Below are positions 34,545-47,100 of a DNA stretch of 64,000 nucleotides, one piece after another. Location: NCBI GenBank assembly GCA_030734395.1, contig JAUZTG010000020.1, positions 1,860,001 to 1,924,000 of the forward strand, read 5' to 3'. Under the pieces are notes generated by a model. It searched no databases. It was given only the letters and a program-made list of their open reading frames with translations, and had not been told where the DNA came from. A program made the translations under genes and the position numbers. Every line of letters begins with the position of its first letter. Position 1 is the stretch's first letter. The stretch comes from Sarocladium kiliense (Eukaryota; Ascomycota; Sordariomycetes; Hypocreales; Sarocladiaceae).

Positions 34545-36354
34545 ATGGCAGCCTCCGATATAACTCCCTCAGGTGACAAGGCAGCAAATGACGTGGTCGC
34601 TGTCCATACCGAGGAAGCTAGCCATGATACCCATAAAGAGACCCAAGAGCGGCCATGGCACGTGGTGCTGAAGCATCCCAAGATGGCCATGTATGCCATG
34701 CTCATCAACATTGGCCCACTTCTGTTTGGCTACGACATGGTAATCATTGGTGCTGTTTCTGCCCTCAGGGCCTTCAAGTGCGTATTTCTTCGGGCTATAA
34801 TCCATCGATCAACTCTTCCCTCCTCTTCAAGCGTCCTACAGAACTAACAACGCTGAAGAATCGACTTCGGTGAAGAATACGGCGAATCTTACGTGATTCC
34901 TGCTCTCTGGGTCGCCCTCTGGAACAGTCTCCTGCAGATTGGCGCTGGCATCGGTTCTGCAATTGCTGGATCCTTCCAGGATAGATTTGGCCGTCGAGCG
35001 ACTGTCATGGTCGGTGGTATCCTTGGCTGTATTGGTGCTGCTGTCTCTTACACTTCTTCAATGCCGAATGGGATGCTCGAGCGACGGGTGGCCTTTATGT
35101 TTGCCAAAGCCGTCTTGGGTGCTGCGTGTGGTTTCCTCATGGCGTCTTGCCAGACCTGGATCTCGGAGACAACACCTCGCGATCTTCGTGGCTTGTTCCT
35201 CGGCTTCTACGCTTTCAATGTGGTAAGTCCTGTTTACACCAGAAGCAGTCTGCAAGCATCTCGTGAGTCCTTTTCTCACTGACGTGTCCTAGTCGTTTGG
35301 CCACTTGATCGCCATCGTCGTCGTCTTCGCACAATCTTACGGTATCGGTCCCAGCTCATATCTCATTCCGTTCGCAACTCAATGGGCTTTTGCTGGTTGG
35401 GCCATGGTCGTTGCTATCATTCTGCCTGAGAGTCCCGTCTGGCTCGCAAGCTGCAACCAAGTCGACAAGGCTCAGAAATCCCTTAAGAGGCTTGGGGCCG
35501 AGCATATGCTTCCCAGTATCATCGACACTATCGAGGAGGAACGACAGCTGATTGTCAGCGGCAAGGCCGTTCCGAGCTACTTGGAGTGCTTCCGCGGCAC
35601 CAATTTACGCCGTACCGTTACTGTCATGTTCCTGAGCATGATCCAACAGTTCATCGGAATGTCAATCATGGCCAATGCAGCTTACTTCCTGACCATGGCT
35701 GGTATGTCTGCACAGTACTCACTTATGGTTAACGTCATCGGCATCTCCTCGAATATGTTCGCCAACATGGTCTCCTGGTATACGATCCCTCGGTATGGAC
35801 GTCGCAGAATGATCCTCATCAGTCTCTTCTTCGACTGCGTGGCCTGGGCCGCCATGGGAGTTGCAGGATGCTTCAGCACTGACTCGGCTCGCTGGTACGT
35901 CACCTATCGGAAGTGATTCGGCATGCAAACGTACTGACAATCTTCCAGGGCTGTGGGCGCAACAATGGTCGTCGTCGGCTTCTTCAACAGCTTCGGTGTT
36001 GCCAGTGCCGTTCCAGTTCTCATGTCTGAAGTATCGTCTGTGCGCCTTAGGTCCAAGACAGCCGGAGCTGGCTTCACTGCCCAGTCCATCTCCATGTGGG
36101 CATTCAACTTCTTCACGCCTTACATGTACAACACGAACGAGCTCAACTGGGGCGGCAAGATCGGCTTCTTCTTCGCTGGACTGGGCGCACTCGCTTTCGT
36201 CGTCACGTTCCTCGTTGTTCCAGAGACCAAGGGCAGATCCTTCTCTGATATTGACTATCTTTTCGAATCTGGCATCAAGGCTCGCAAATTCCACAAGACG
36301 GAACTCAACAACCAAGAGACAACGGCTTCCGTCGAGAAGACAAAGGACTTCTAG
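34545..36354 (+). CDS. MFS sugar transporter
   Basis: Four exons: 34545-34777, 34859-35222, 35293-35894 and 35949-36354, giving 534 aa. Introns are 81, 70 and 54 bp. The second and third are placed by frame continuity across FYAFNV/SFGHLIA and TDSARW/AVGATM. Sugar-porter motifs are present: GYDMVIIG in TM1, DRFGRRATVM after TM2, a LPESPVWLA loop, YGRRRMIL and the C-terminal VPETKGRS. About 12 membrane segments are visible. The PW-HVVLKHPK start and GYDMVIIGAV helix resemble the alpha-glucoside/hexose:H+ symporter group. Its substrate is likely a sugar or small oligosaccharide. It is divergent from the GH2 glucuronidase and convergent with a GH43 gene, which suggests uptake of products or substrates of these enzymes. 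Confidence 0.92.
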
Positions 36355-37054
36355 GAACACCCATCAGTTCAAGGTCAATAATCTGGTATACGGATCTCTC
36401 GGCTTATAGGATTCTCCGTACATTATTCCTTGACTTGATCAAGGCAGAATTGAACCTGTACTCAAGATGATGAGCGTATGTCATACCTTAACTATGATCC
36501 ACTTATTGCACCTACATAGGACACAAGCCATGAACTACGTGCCTGTGTGCCCGTTCGGAAAGTGATCATGTGATAGTGTCTACAGCCTTACTGATGCGTA
36601 GCGAAGATTGACATCGAGTAGGTATATTCAACGTAAGCTCATTTGGTTCGGAGACGTTCTTGTGTCCCCTGACGGGGTCTGACTCGTAGCCTCATGATGA
36701 TTCTTTCCTGACCCCAGACTTACCACGTTGTCCTCTTTCTTGAGTAAAGCGCTTTTCAGCCGAATAGATTTGACCCATAAATATTGTAATGCTAGAACCA
36801 AATATTCAAAATTCTCATAATCGAATTGCTCATAAGTCTTTGTGCACAATAATAGGGATCACAGGTCGTGCATCGGAAGAGTGGTGAAGCAGGCAGAGCC
36901 CAGGATGGTACACAAAGCCATCGCGCAATCAGGCTTTCATATACTCCTATACAGCCAGTAATATCCTTTGCTTTATTTATTTATGCTTGGATATTGCTTG
37001 TGTCAGTGTCTTGTCTAATGACTTTGGAATCTCCGACCTAGCTTCTCCAGCTCT
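36355..37054. other. intergenic, transporter to GH43
   Basis: The 700 bp between two convergent genes holds their 3' regions. No coding region or repeat was recognised. Confidence 0.5.
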
Positions 37055-38905
37055 TTATTGATCACGCTCTGGAAGGTCCTCCAACGTAAAGTCCGAAAAT
37101 CCGACATGACCATCATACTCCTCTTCATCGGTGCGAGCAAAGATCCCAATGATCGGTCCAGTCATCTCATTGCAAATTAGATCTTTGGCTTCCACGGTGA
37201 GAGCTTCTTCCCAGCTGTCGCCTGTTTCGACTTCGAATGAATAGATTTTGGGTGTCGCTACCAATCGCAATCCCAATTCTGAAGCTTCAGATTCTGCGAC
37301 ATGTGATATAGACTTGGACTCTTTGCGATCGTCTGTATGACTCTTGACACGAAGAACCAGCTTGTTTGCCTGGAAGTTATAAGCAATGGAGATGTGTCGC
37401 AGATGGTCTTTGTAAAGCGCCAGACCCGCTTCGGTGCTACTCCGCTTCGCATCGCTGTTGAGATGGATGGTTGTCGTAGCAATGATGTTGAGACTCCGCT
37501 GGCGCTGGCCCACAAATGAACATGTTCCAGTTGATGCTGAGATATCGGTACTGCTTGGTCGAAGAAGGTAACGCGAACGCGCCTCTGTGGGCAAAATATA
37601 GTCTTCCAATCTAGGATTTCTAATAAACAGAAGCCCAATGTTGGCTGGTATGCGACCCATCAGATCATCTGGTAGTGTTTGCTGGCCTGTTGCGGTTGAC
37701 TTCTCGTGGAAGCTCAGGTGAGGCTGCATGAACGTGGGCCAGCCATCCTCTGGCCACTCGACCGGAGTCAGGAATGTCTCTCTGCCGAGAGGAGCAAATC
37801 CGTCTCGGTTACAGTCGCGCACTCCGAGCACAGCCGCCCACCAGTTTCCCTCCTTGTCTTGGAACATGTCTCCATGTCCGGTGTTTTGGATGAGTTCAGC
37901 CGTATCGCGAGCCGTGAGAACTGGGTTGCCACTGAAAGACTCGTACGGTCCCCATATGTTCTTGGAGCGAGCGATGCACAACGCATGGTTCTTGAAGGTG
38001 CCGCCTTCCGCAACAAGTAAGTAGTACCATGCGCCGCGCTTGTATATATGAGGACCCTCTGTGTCGTGTCGGAAGTGGCCTCCCCAAATCTCTCGTAACT
38101 CAGACAATGGCTTGCCTGTATGTAGATTAATCTGCATCTGCTTGATTGTGCCGGAGGGCTGCTTAGTACGGTCAAGGTTGAAACAGCCGTGGAAGTACAC
38201 ATTGCCATCGTCGTCGAAGAAGAGGCCAGGATCAAGACCAGCAAAGTCAATGGGCACAGGATCGCTCCATTCGCCACCCCAGATATCGGTGGTTCTGATG
38301 ACAAAGTTCTGCATTGCAAAGGGCATCGTCAATGCATATGCGTTCGTGCAAACAATATAGAAGCTGCCTTGGTGATAGCGAATTGTAGGGGCGAATAGGC
38401 CAAGCGTCAGGACCGTCTGTTCTGGCGTCCCTTTCCGAATCACTACTGAAGTAGCGCCATCCAGGCTAAGCTGTCCCGGACGGTTGATGGCATTGCCTGT
38501 GTGTAAGCAAGAGAGATTAGCCTTTGAGACAACGTCAGAACATGCTCATGTCTATATCATACCGATATGCGTCCAGCTTCTCAAATCTCGAGATGCATAA
38601 ATAGGCAACCCAGGAAAGAGGTGGAAAGATGAGTTACAGAGATAATAACAACCATCTAAGTACACAAGGGACGGGTCTGAGGCAAAGCCCGCTATTGCAG
38701 GGTTGTGGTACTCGATGCTGGTAGTTATGTCTACTACAAGACAGATATGATAACAAGAACAGTCCAAAAGGAGATCCCTCCAGGCTTTGATTGGTTTATT
38801 CGAATTGATGGTCCGGTGGGAGACGCGCGATGGATGATCGGCTTTCGAAGTGAAAGGAGTACTGCTGCATAGGCTGCACGACTCCCAGACACAGAGAGTA
38901 AGCAT
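37055..38905 (-). CDS. GH43 family glycosidase
   Basis: Two exons on the minus strand, about 38905-38563 and 38496-37055. The 66-bp intron (GTATGA...CACACAG) is phase 1, and the join reads THIGNAINRPGQLSLDG. The five-bladed beta-propeller markers are clear: catalytic base Asp in GFASDPSLVY, pKa-modulating Asp in LDPGLFFDDDG and acid Glu in HDTEGPHIYK. A C-terminal beta-sandwich follows, with RSRYLL, ISIAYNF and DGHVGFSDFTL. The family contains beta-xylosidases and alpha-L-arabinofuranosidases. No signal peptide precedes YHNPAIAGF. The 5' end is uncertain: the frame is open to an ATG at 38905, but the first 70 residues look non-homologous, and a TTGTAG acceptor near 38730 suggests a short, unfound first exon. 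Confidence 0.88.
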
Positions 38906-41900
38906 CGCAGATACGTTCAATTCTAGCTAGCCAAGTTCACTAGTACTACTTCTAGTCAAGGTTACAGAAAGACATGCATATTCATTACGACCGGGTATGC
39001 GGGGAAAAGGGGACTGGGCTAACATGGATCCCTCCACTTCCCGAATACCACAACCCGAGACTCAGCTTCCGCCTATAACCGTCTCTCTCATGACTAACTC
39101 AAGGAGGCGAATGACCAATAAGAACGTTTCAATATTACGAATCGAGAAACATGTGGGAGGTTGGATACTTAACATACATCTGAATGCAGTGCCATTGGAA
39201 CTGAAGGCTCAGTTCGTCAAGACTTGGTGGGAGCTTGGCTGCATGAGCAGATGGCGATTTCTCATCTGCTGGTCGGGAGCTGAGAGCTTGAGAGCAGTGC
39301 TAGGCGAGACTACAGCTATTGGTGCCAAGCCTTGCGTAGCCTCGGTTCCAAGGAGCGGTTCACACGAGGGGTGTGCTCATATGCCGACTACCCAGGGTAG
39401 AAGCCAAGTCTTTCAAGCCAGCTGATTGCCTCAGATGCGTGCAGTTATTTAGGTGCCAAATACAGTTATGTCAAGCATGGAAATAGTAGCAATGACGAAC
39501 GAAGAGTTGCACAGTTGCAGTTCAGATACGTTTCTCAGCTCCCACCCAAGCAGAGGCAGCCTGGGTGATAAAATTGTATATTGTGCTCTAAAGATAGGGA
39601 AAGTTATGTCGCCAAGACATAGGCAACGTCATTTAGTGGCTGAAAGAGTGCAAGGCAAGTCTTACTGTCAAAGGAAAACCAGATACTCGAATCAAGGAGA
39701 TGTAAAGACTGGCTAAGTGACGTGAACGTGGTACAGCGGTTGTTGTAGGCAAAGAAGTTCAACAAGGCTGGATCACATGATCAGAAGCCATGCCATGTTA
39801 CGGAAGATCGGCACGGAGGAGGCATCACACGGACAGACTTGTGGTGTCTCTTGTCATGATGTGTGTGTCCAGACTTGGTAGGATGTGCTTCGACAGCAGT
39901 AGATGATTACTTAACATCTGACAGGGATTCGTGAACATTGTGGAAATTCTGTATCTCCTTGTTTCCACCATCTGTCTTCGAAAATGCTGTTCTCATCCTT
40001 GTTGAGCTCGACGTCGGCTTGCTGAAGGATAGTGTTGACGGACGTCCTGTACCATGTGGTGATCTCATTGGCTTCCTGGTTCGAACAGCCCTCATCGTCA
40101 GTGCTGCCGCCTGGTGCCTGTTGGCGCGATCCATGCTGTTTCCGACTGGTCTGGCACCTAAATATGAGGCTGAATGCCGACCGTAGCTAGGGATACGATT
40201 ATATCCCTCTGCAGAGCGACTATAGGTAAGATTAGGATTATAGTCTAGTCTGTCCTGTTTAGCGCGGCCATGACTATTATTATTATAGTCTTGCCTGATC
40301 TAGTAGCGAGTATAATAATAACCTACTCTGACCATCATAGACCTAGGATTAAGAGCATAGCCCTCTATCGACTTAGCACCCTATACTGTAGCTTAAATTA
40401 TAATATAGCCTCTATATAGCCATCGTTCTATAATAGCGTGACCTATTATAATCCATTAATACCCATAGCTCGACGAGATTATATATCTACTTTATATATG
40501 TTAGGTTTCTGAGCGCAGCGGTAAAAGAAGGTAATATAAAAGTTGGACAAATTAAGTGGATTTTATCGCCAGATACTGAATGAACCAATGTTTGTAGATC
40601 CATGAAACTTTTTTATGTAAAGTGTATAGTAAAAAGTTATATGGATTGAAGAAAGTATTGTTAAAAGTGATGAATTAACTGAGTTATTCATTTCTAAAAT
40701 TGAGTGACCTTTGCCGTCCATTTATATTTATTCCTTCCCCAAATCTTGTCATTAAGGACTGCTATTTACGTCATTAAAAAGCGTAAAACTGCCTCTTTTC
40801 AGGCTCCGAATCCTAGGTTTAAGGGACGCGGATTGGTGTCGGGAAACGTCTATGACGACGTAGGTGAGGGGGTTTTCGAAGGTTAAACGAAAATTGCCGA
40901 TTAGTTGACGAGAAGTTGACGGATTCGGCTAGGATAAAAACTAGCGAAAAGAACCGAAAAAGACATATTTAATATATGTTTCAAATCTCATATATGCCTA
41001 TGACTCGTCGAGTAATTCAAGTCTGAAATTTGGATCTTAGAAACTTCCTGACTTTAAGCTTATGGGAAGTTCCGTAATTTAGTGTGGATCCATAAAGTAA
41101 GGTTCGCACTAAAGTATTTTATATAGCGTTTTTTACGCTGATTATTATGGTATAGTTTATTTTGTTATAGGGTAGCTGGTTATAGAGAGATTAACTATTT
41201 TATCTTACAATAAGCAATTAAATTGAATATTATATATAATAAAATATAATATTAAAATAATAATATATTTTGTTTTAATTATTTATTTAAATTAATTATA
41301 TAAGGGTACTTATAATTACATATATTATTATAATAATGAGCATATATGTAGCTAACGTGGGGATCTGCAATATTCTTTCTTTAACACACCCACTGTACAA
41401 CGTGCTGTAAGGTGCTACACCGCGGCCTTATAATCTAGACCTTTGGGAGGGAGTGTCGAGGTCTACGATCCTGTATGGCAGGGCAGATCCGTCCAGTACA
41501 GAATATCCTATACCAAGGCAAACTATTCTAGCAATGTGGCATACTCTGGTTGGATGGATCAGTACTGATGAAATGGAACGCGATGTTGATATAGGACTCT
41601 CCGCATGGACACAACCTTTGGCCCGCTCCCCCGCCCACCGAGGGCTCAGCGGGGGCTCACCCGGGGGCAACCCAACGGGAACATTTTAGGCTTGGACTGT
41701 TGCCGCCGCCAGTCTGCAGCAACTCCACTCAGACTGCATTCAAGCGAACAAAACTACCGGATGGCGATCATCGGCACGCCACTTGATTCGCCCTGGGCGT
41801 ATAACGGCATTGGGGACCAGCATTTTGTCAGCCCGAGTTATTCTACCTTATCGTACCGTGAGATTGACACGGTCAAATACGTGGGAAGCTTCATGGTTTG

Positions 41901-42169
41901 CCCATCGGGACATTGAGCTGCCGGCGGAGTTGCCGTTCTGAGCGAGGTGGTCGTGATAACGCACCGGTACACGTCAATTCCCAACACAGCACCCAAGGCG
42001 GATGCATCTTCTCGCTTTTCCCTCGTAAATGCAGGTATCGACACCTACATTTTCCTCACATTCCACTTCTTAGTCTTCCCTCCATTCCGTGAATCTCGCA
42101 TCGTCAGCGTCAAATATCTATCGCTCCCCTCGTTGACGCTTTACCACACACGAACACCCATTCGCTACG
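38906..42169. other. long intergenic region with AT-rich relic
   Basis: No intact gene. The left part (38906-40180) has only short frames. 40184-41400 is an AT-rich, repeat-like tract. The right part (41900-42165) is C/T-rich and looks like the leader of the transporter gene at 42170. Confidence 0.55.
40184..41400. repeat. AT-rich degenerate tract (probable RIP relic)
   Basis: Composition shifts sharply to A/T with many TATA/ATAAT words; 41210-41340 is almost purely A/T. Frames are closed everywhere. This is the usual look of a transposon copy degraded by repeat-induced point mutation, but I could not recognise termini or an element class. Confidence 0.5.
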
Positions 42170-44135
42170 ATGGGTTCAACACAGACTGCCACAGAGCTCC
42201 AAGAGCTGCCTCCGGTTTCTGCGCTCCCATTAACCGAAAGGGTCTTTAGGCCAGTTGTCCATGATAGAACACCATCATACCCGGAATCACTTCAACCTCT
42301 GACGCCAGCCAACACGACGCAGCAAGTCTCTCCTCGAGTCTTCGAAGCCGCGGCCCCCGTTACCTATACGAGGCGCCTCTTAATCACAATGCTCATCGTT
42401 GTTGCGAACACGATCCAAGTTGGTTCCTGAAGTACCTCAATTATGTGCCTGATTGGAGACTCATTTAGAATTCAGTTCACTTCAGCGTTCACGACCGTCG
42501 CTGGTGGAATTGCCGTAAGCAAGGCGTTGGGGCAGGATGTCGGCCCAGGACAAGCCAATTGGATGGCAGCCGCATACTCGTAAGTTGTCTTGCCATTCAT
42601 TTCGAAGCATTGCCATCCTCCAACAGCTCCCTCTGCCAGATACACGAGAGCCACAGCACCAAACTCGCTAACACCCTCAGCCTGACCCAAGGTGCCTTCG
42701 TTCTCATCACCGGCCGCCTCGGTGCAATATACGGCCACCAACGCCTCACTCTCATCGGTCTCTTTCTCTTCTCTCTCTTCTCCCTCATCAACGGCTTCTG
42801 TAGCTCTCACGCATCTTTCATCGCCTTCCGCGCCCTGACCGGCATCGGCGGAGGAGTCTTCATGCCCAACTCCGTGGCGACGATCATGCTCATGGTTCCC
42901 CCCGGAAGAGCGAGAAATGTGTTGATGGGACTCTTTGCTGCGTCGCCGCCTGTGGGTGGTGTCTTAGGAGCGGTGTTGGCTGGTGTTGTGGCGGAGAAGG
43001 GGAACTTTGGAGCGTGGACTGTTTTGTTCGGGATGATGTGAGTTTCGATATGTTCCTGCTGCACGGGCGAGCTACTAGAAACTAACGACAATAGGGCTGC
43101 TGCATCGGTTGTTTGTCTGACCTGGCTATGGGTCGTTCTTCCAGAGGAACATCCAGTGGATAAAGGTGGCAGCATTGACTACGTCGGGGCTGCGCTTGGA
43201 CTCAGCAGTCTTCTCCTCTTCAACTTCACTTGGAAGTAAGCTATGTCCGTTAAAAAACGATCCAGATCATAAATGCTAATCTCAACATTAGCCAAGCACC
43301 AGCATCTGGCTGGGACACCCCCTACATTATCGCGATTCTCTGCCTCTCTCTCCTCCTCTTCGGTGCCTTCATCCTGTGGGAACGATCCCCCTACCCCCGA
43401 GAACCAATCATGCCCCTCGCTGTCTTCGCAGCACCAACTTTCTCTGCACTCATCGCCGTCGTGATCCTCAGCTACATGACCGTCGGCATCTGCATGTGGT
43501 ACTCCATGTCCTGGCAGCAAGTCCTCCGCGACCTCTCCGTATTACAATGCGGCATCAACTTCCTCCCCTTCGGTATTGGATCTGTCGCGGCGGTCGCTCT
43601 ATCGGCTTATCTTCTACCCCGGGTCGCTGCGCAGTGGATCATGGCGGTGGGTGTTGTTTGTGTTCTTGCTGCGAGTCTTCTGCTAGCGACCCAACCAGTG
43701 CAGCAGACCTACTGGCAACAAACGTTCCCGGCTATCGTGTTCCTCGGCTTCTGTCCCGACTTTGTATATCTCGCGGCGCAAATAATCGCAAGCAACAGTG
43801 TAAGTCGGAAACACCAGGGCGTGGCGAGCAGTCTGATTGGGACCTTGAACTTGTACGGCAATGCCCTAGGCCTAGGTGTTGCTGCGACGATCGAGACGGA
43901 GATTGTAAAGGGTTCGACGGAGGATGGATCGAGCCAAGGAGAGAACAGTGTCTCTGGATACCGTGCTGCCTTGTATTTCGGGGCAGGTATTGCTGCCGTC
44001 AGTTTGTTGTTGGATTTCGCGTTCGTCAGGATGCCGAAGAACGATCGGGAGGGTTGGGAGGAGGAGATCGAGGATGTTGAACAAGAACCCGATGTTTTAG
44101 TCGCATCAGCTATTCAAAGACCTAGTGCAGCCTAG
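42170..44135 (+). CDS. MFS multidrug transporter (14-TM, DHA2-like)
   Basis: Five exons: 42170-42418, 42476-42579, 42681-43037, 43095-43235 and 43292-44135, giving 564 aa. All four introns (56-101 bp) are placed by frame and splice consensus; the first uses GTTGGT. The joined protein reads VVANTIQFTSAFTTVAGGIA, then NWMAAAYSLTQGAFVLITG and RLGAIYGHQRLTLIG, the TM1-3 pattern of drug:H+ antiporters. ALTGIGGGVFMPN is the TM4 region and SPPVGGVLGAVLAG the antiporter motif C region. About 14 membrane segments are visible. The N-terminal tail is hydrophilic and the C-terminal tail acidic. It probably exports toxic compounds or metabolites at the plasma membrane. No biosynthetic gene lies next to it. 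Confidence 0.92.
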
Positions 44136-47100
44136 ATTAGAGGCATGCTGCAGTTATATTCACCTCGGCATTGCTTATCGAGTTGTTTTGCAAGGATCTT
44201 GCCGCTTCAGCTTGGTTCGTAGAATCGCTTCGAAACGTCGCTAGAAACCTAGACATGGCTGGAGTATATATGGCATTCCGGATAGTTCGACTGCAATATA
44301 GACGCATGATTCAATGTCAGAGCTATGTCAGTTTATCAACTGGGCAAGATCCAGGTTCCAATTGCAGGAGTGGTAGCTTCTTTGCGCCCTCTCTGCCCGG
44401 CGCTTCCTGCAAGCCCAGCGCTGCATATCTCTCCGAAGAGCAAAGTTTCACGATTCTGTGCAGCATGGGATATTCAAGACTCCTCTGAGAAGCTTCCATA
44501 ATATGCAAAAGGGGCGCGCGGCTGCGCGTTCGTGCTTTGCGAGATGCAAGACCAACTCCGTGCAACACCACAGAACACTCGCCGCTAACGGAATGCAACA
44601 CATGATTATCCGATCGTCACATATCTTCTGGGAACGGCATTCGTTTGAAATTGGAATCGATTCAATCTGGTAGCTCAGAGCCTTCGAGACGTGGTTGGCA
44701 ACAGTGTCGTTGTCGCACGTAGGCATTCAAGTCTCGAGGCAGCCCCCAAGCTGTACAACGTTGATATCGTTCGAGGCTGAAATATCGGCTCTTGACTCAG
44801 TTGAGTCCATGGTCAGTAGCACAATCCATGTCTCAGACCATGTTGGCCCAGCTCGGTCGAGGTCTGTTCTTGTGAAGCATGTAGATAGCAACGGACATCA
44901 GCCTTCTAACATGATCTTGTACATACTACGCTCGACACAAGTCAGCAGCTCACCCTTTCAGCCACCCTACACATAAATCTAATCATCGGATCAGATCCTG
45001 CATTGTTCAGCAAGTAGGTACCCGGCCGAGATCTACGAGCAACGTGGCCAAGTCCCTCCTCCCAACGCCACAAACTCTCAGCCGGCGGACGAAAGGCTCC
45101 ATCTGAATCCATCCCAGATCCGACCCATTCATCCAGGGAAAGCCGCGGCACAAAAAATCAAACAAAGCTGAGTGACGTGCTCAGCCCTCCGGTGAGGAAT
45201 GCGATGATCCAATGCCACCGCAGCGGCCCGGCCTTGCATTGGCTTTGCACAGTTTCCCGGACCGCCCGCATCGAGTCTCGCGCATTCCAGCGCCGCGGGC
45301 TGAACCGAAAGCGGCCATACTATTGCCTCCCGCATTCCAGAGCCCCTTCAGGTGCGGTGCGCGTGATTCCCAACCTGGGAGAAAGATCCAAGTGAGCTGA
45401 TTGAGGCGTTGTTCGGCGAATGGAGTGCTCCATGCGGAGAATTTCTTCAAGGTTTAGAATCATTGAATCGATGGTGGCCGCGTGGGCTTGGGAGAGAACC
45501 ATTCCCTTGGGCCCCCCCCCGGTCCCCATATACGATCGAAATGGTCTTCTTTTGATCACCGAATCGAGACTGTGAGAGGGCCCCTCGGGAATCTAGATGT
45601 TTATTTATTGGTCAGGTGTGATGTATCTGAGCGGCAATGGCATGATCCGATGACGGCCCAGATCTCTCACATTATGCTCATTCAGTAGCCCCTGATTTCG
45701 GGTGCTCCGATGCTCGTAATCTACCGTTGGAAAAGGGAGGATTCATTCAACTGAATCAGCTGAGTGAGTTACTGACACGCCCCGGTAACCCTCGCACAGG
45801 CCATCTCTTCTGAGACCTGTCTGAGATCCAAAGAGGATTTCGATCGGAGACAGCTGCCAGCCCATCCATCCATGTCTCGGGCCAATGCAGCGCCCCTGCA
45901 TGAGGATCTGGTCATGTGATGATGTTCTCGACTTCTGACACAGCATGACGCCCTCTCAGGACTCACCGTTCTTTTCCTTTCCTTACAGATCTAGGTGATG
46001 GTCCTATGCGAGATCGAGTATCCGGAGCCACTCATCCAAATACGCAGTTAAGGATGACGGTCTTAAGAGTCCATCACTCTCCACACCTCCTCCTTGCACC
46101 TGTCCATTACACTGTCACATTCACTGCCGAGCCCCTAATCGAGTCGGTCTAGTATGCCTGAGAACGCAGTTTCCCGCCCTGTGCTGGGCCCTAGATTCAA
46201 TTAGCTCAATCACTGGAAGGCCACAAAATCCTGCAACCGTTGTCATAATCAGCATCCATTAGAAACAGCTATCCTTTCCACGGTGAAGACAGAGTAGTAT
46301 TCTCGCCTATCACAAGATTGAGCTTCTGAGTCCTCGGTCGACCCAACTCTAATCTTGAGCCTCCTCTGAGACAACCCAAGATCCTCCAGCAACCCATTCC
46401 CTCAGCCACACGCACGGACACAGCTCCTTTCCTCATCCATTCAACACTCTATTCTTCCTCTTCTCCATATCTCTCATATCCAACCCGCCAGCACAGACAC
46501 CAGCCGTTAGCTTCATTTCCCTTTCCAACCAATGAACACGCTCAAACTACCAGGGCGCGCCTCTATCACCCTTTTCCACTTGGGTCTTTCCCTTTCTCTT
46601 CCCCCCCTCTACCGCATCAGGACCCCTCTATCGGTGTGGAAAAGAAGCGGTGTCAAAGGACTTGTCCCCCCTCCTTCGACGCTAGCCTCTTCACCCTTCT
46701 CTCTATTGTTCACACGCTGTGAGGTAATACGACGGCCCCAGTGCCGAGCCGATCGAGGGACCCAAAGACTGGCTGAGCTTTAAACCACTCCACCTGGTTC
46801 CATCAGACCACTTGGATGGCGCTCGCTTGCGGCGTGGAGTTCGTTGAGGAGCCTACTAAAGCCCCCCTGCTTGCACGGCCGATCTCCGCTTGTCTGTCGC
46901 ATGGCAGAACAGGCCTTGTTGACCCATTTGCTCCCTATTCCCTGTTTCCCCGTTTTGTCGCTGGTCAGTGAGTGAAGCGTTTGGGCACACACGGGGGAGT
47001 GAAGGAGACACGGCCGAGACGTGCTACGATGGGTCTGTTCCTCTCTTCAGGGCGTAGAACGTGCTCCTCACTTGGGTTCCAGTCTGGTCTCGAGCATCCT

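Noticed and set aside
40081..40100. GGTTCGAAC resembling a tRNA box B
   Set aside because: No matching acceptor stem, T-arm pairing or box A nearby.
42559..42681. Reading straight through 42580-42680 in the drug transporter
   Set aside because: The stretch breaks the TM1-TM2 homology; removing it as a GTAAGT...CTCAG intron restores AAYSLTQGAF.
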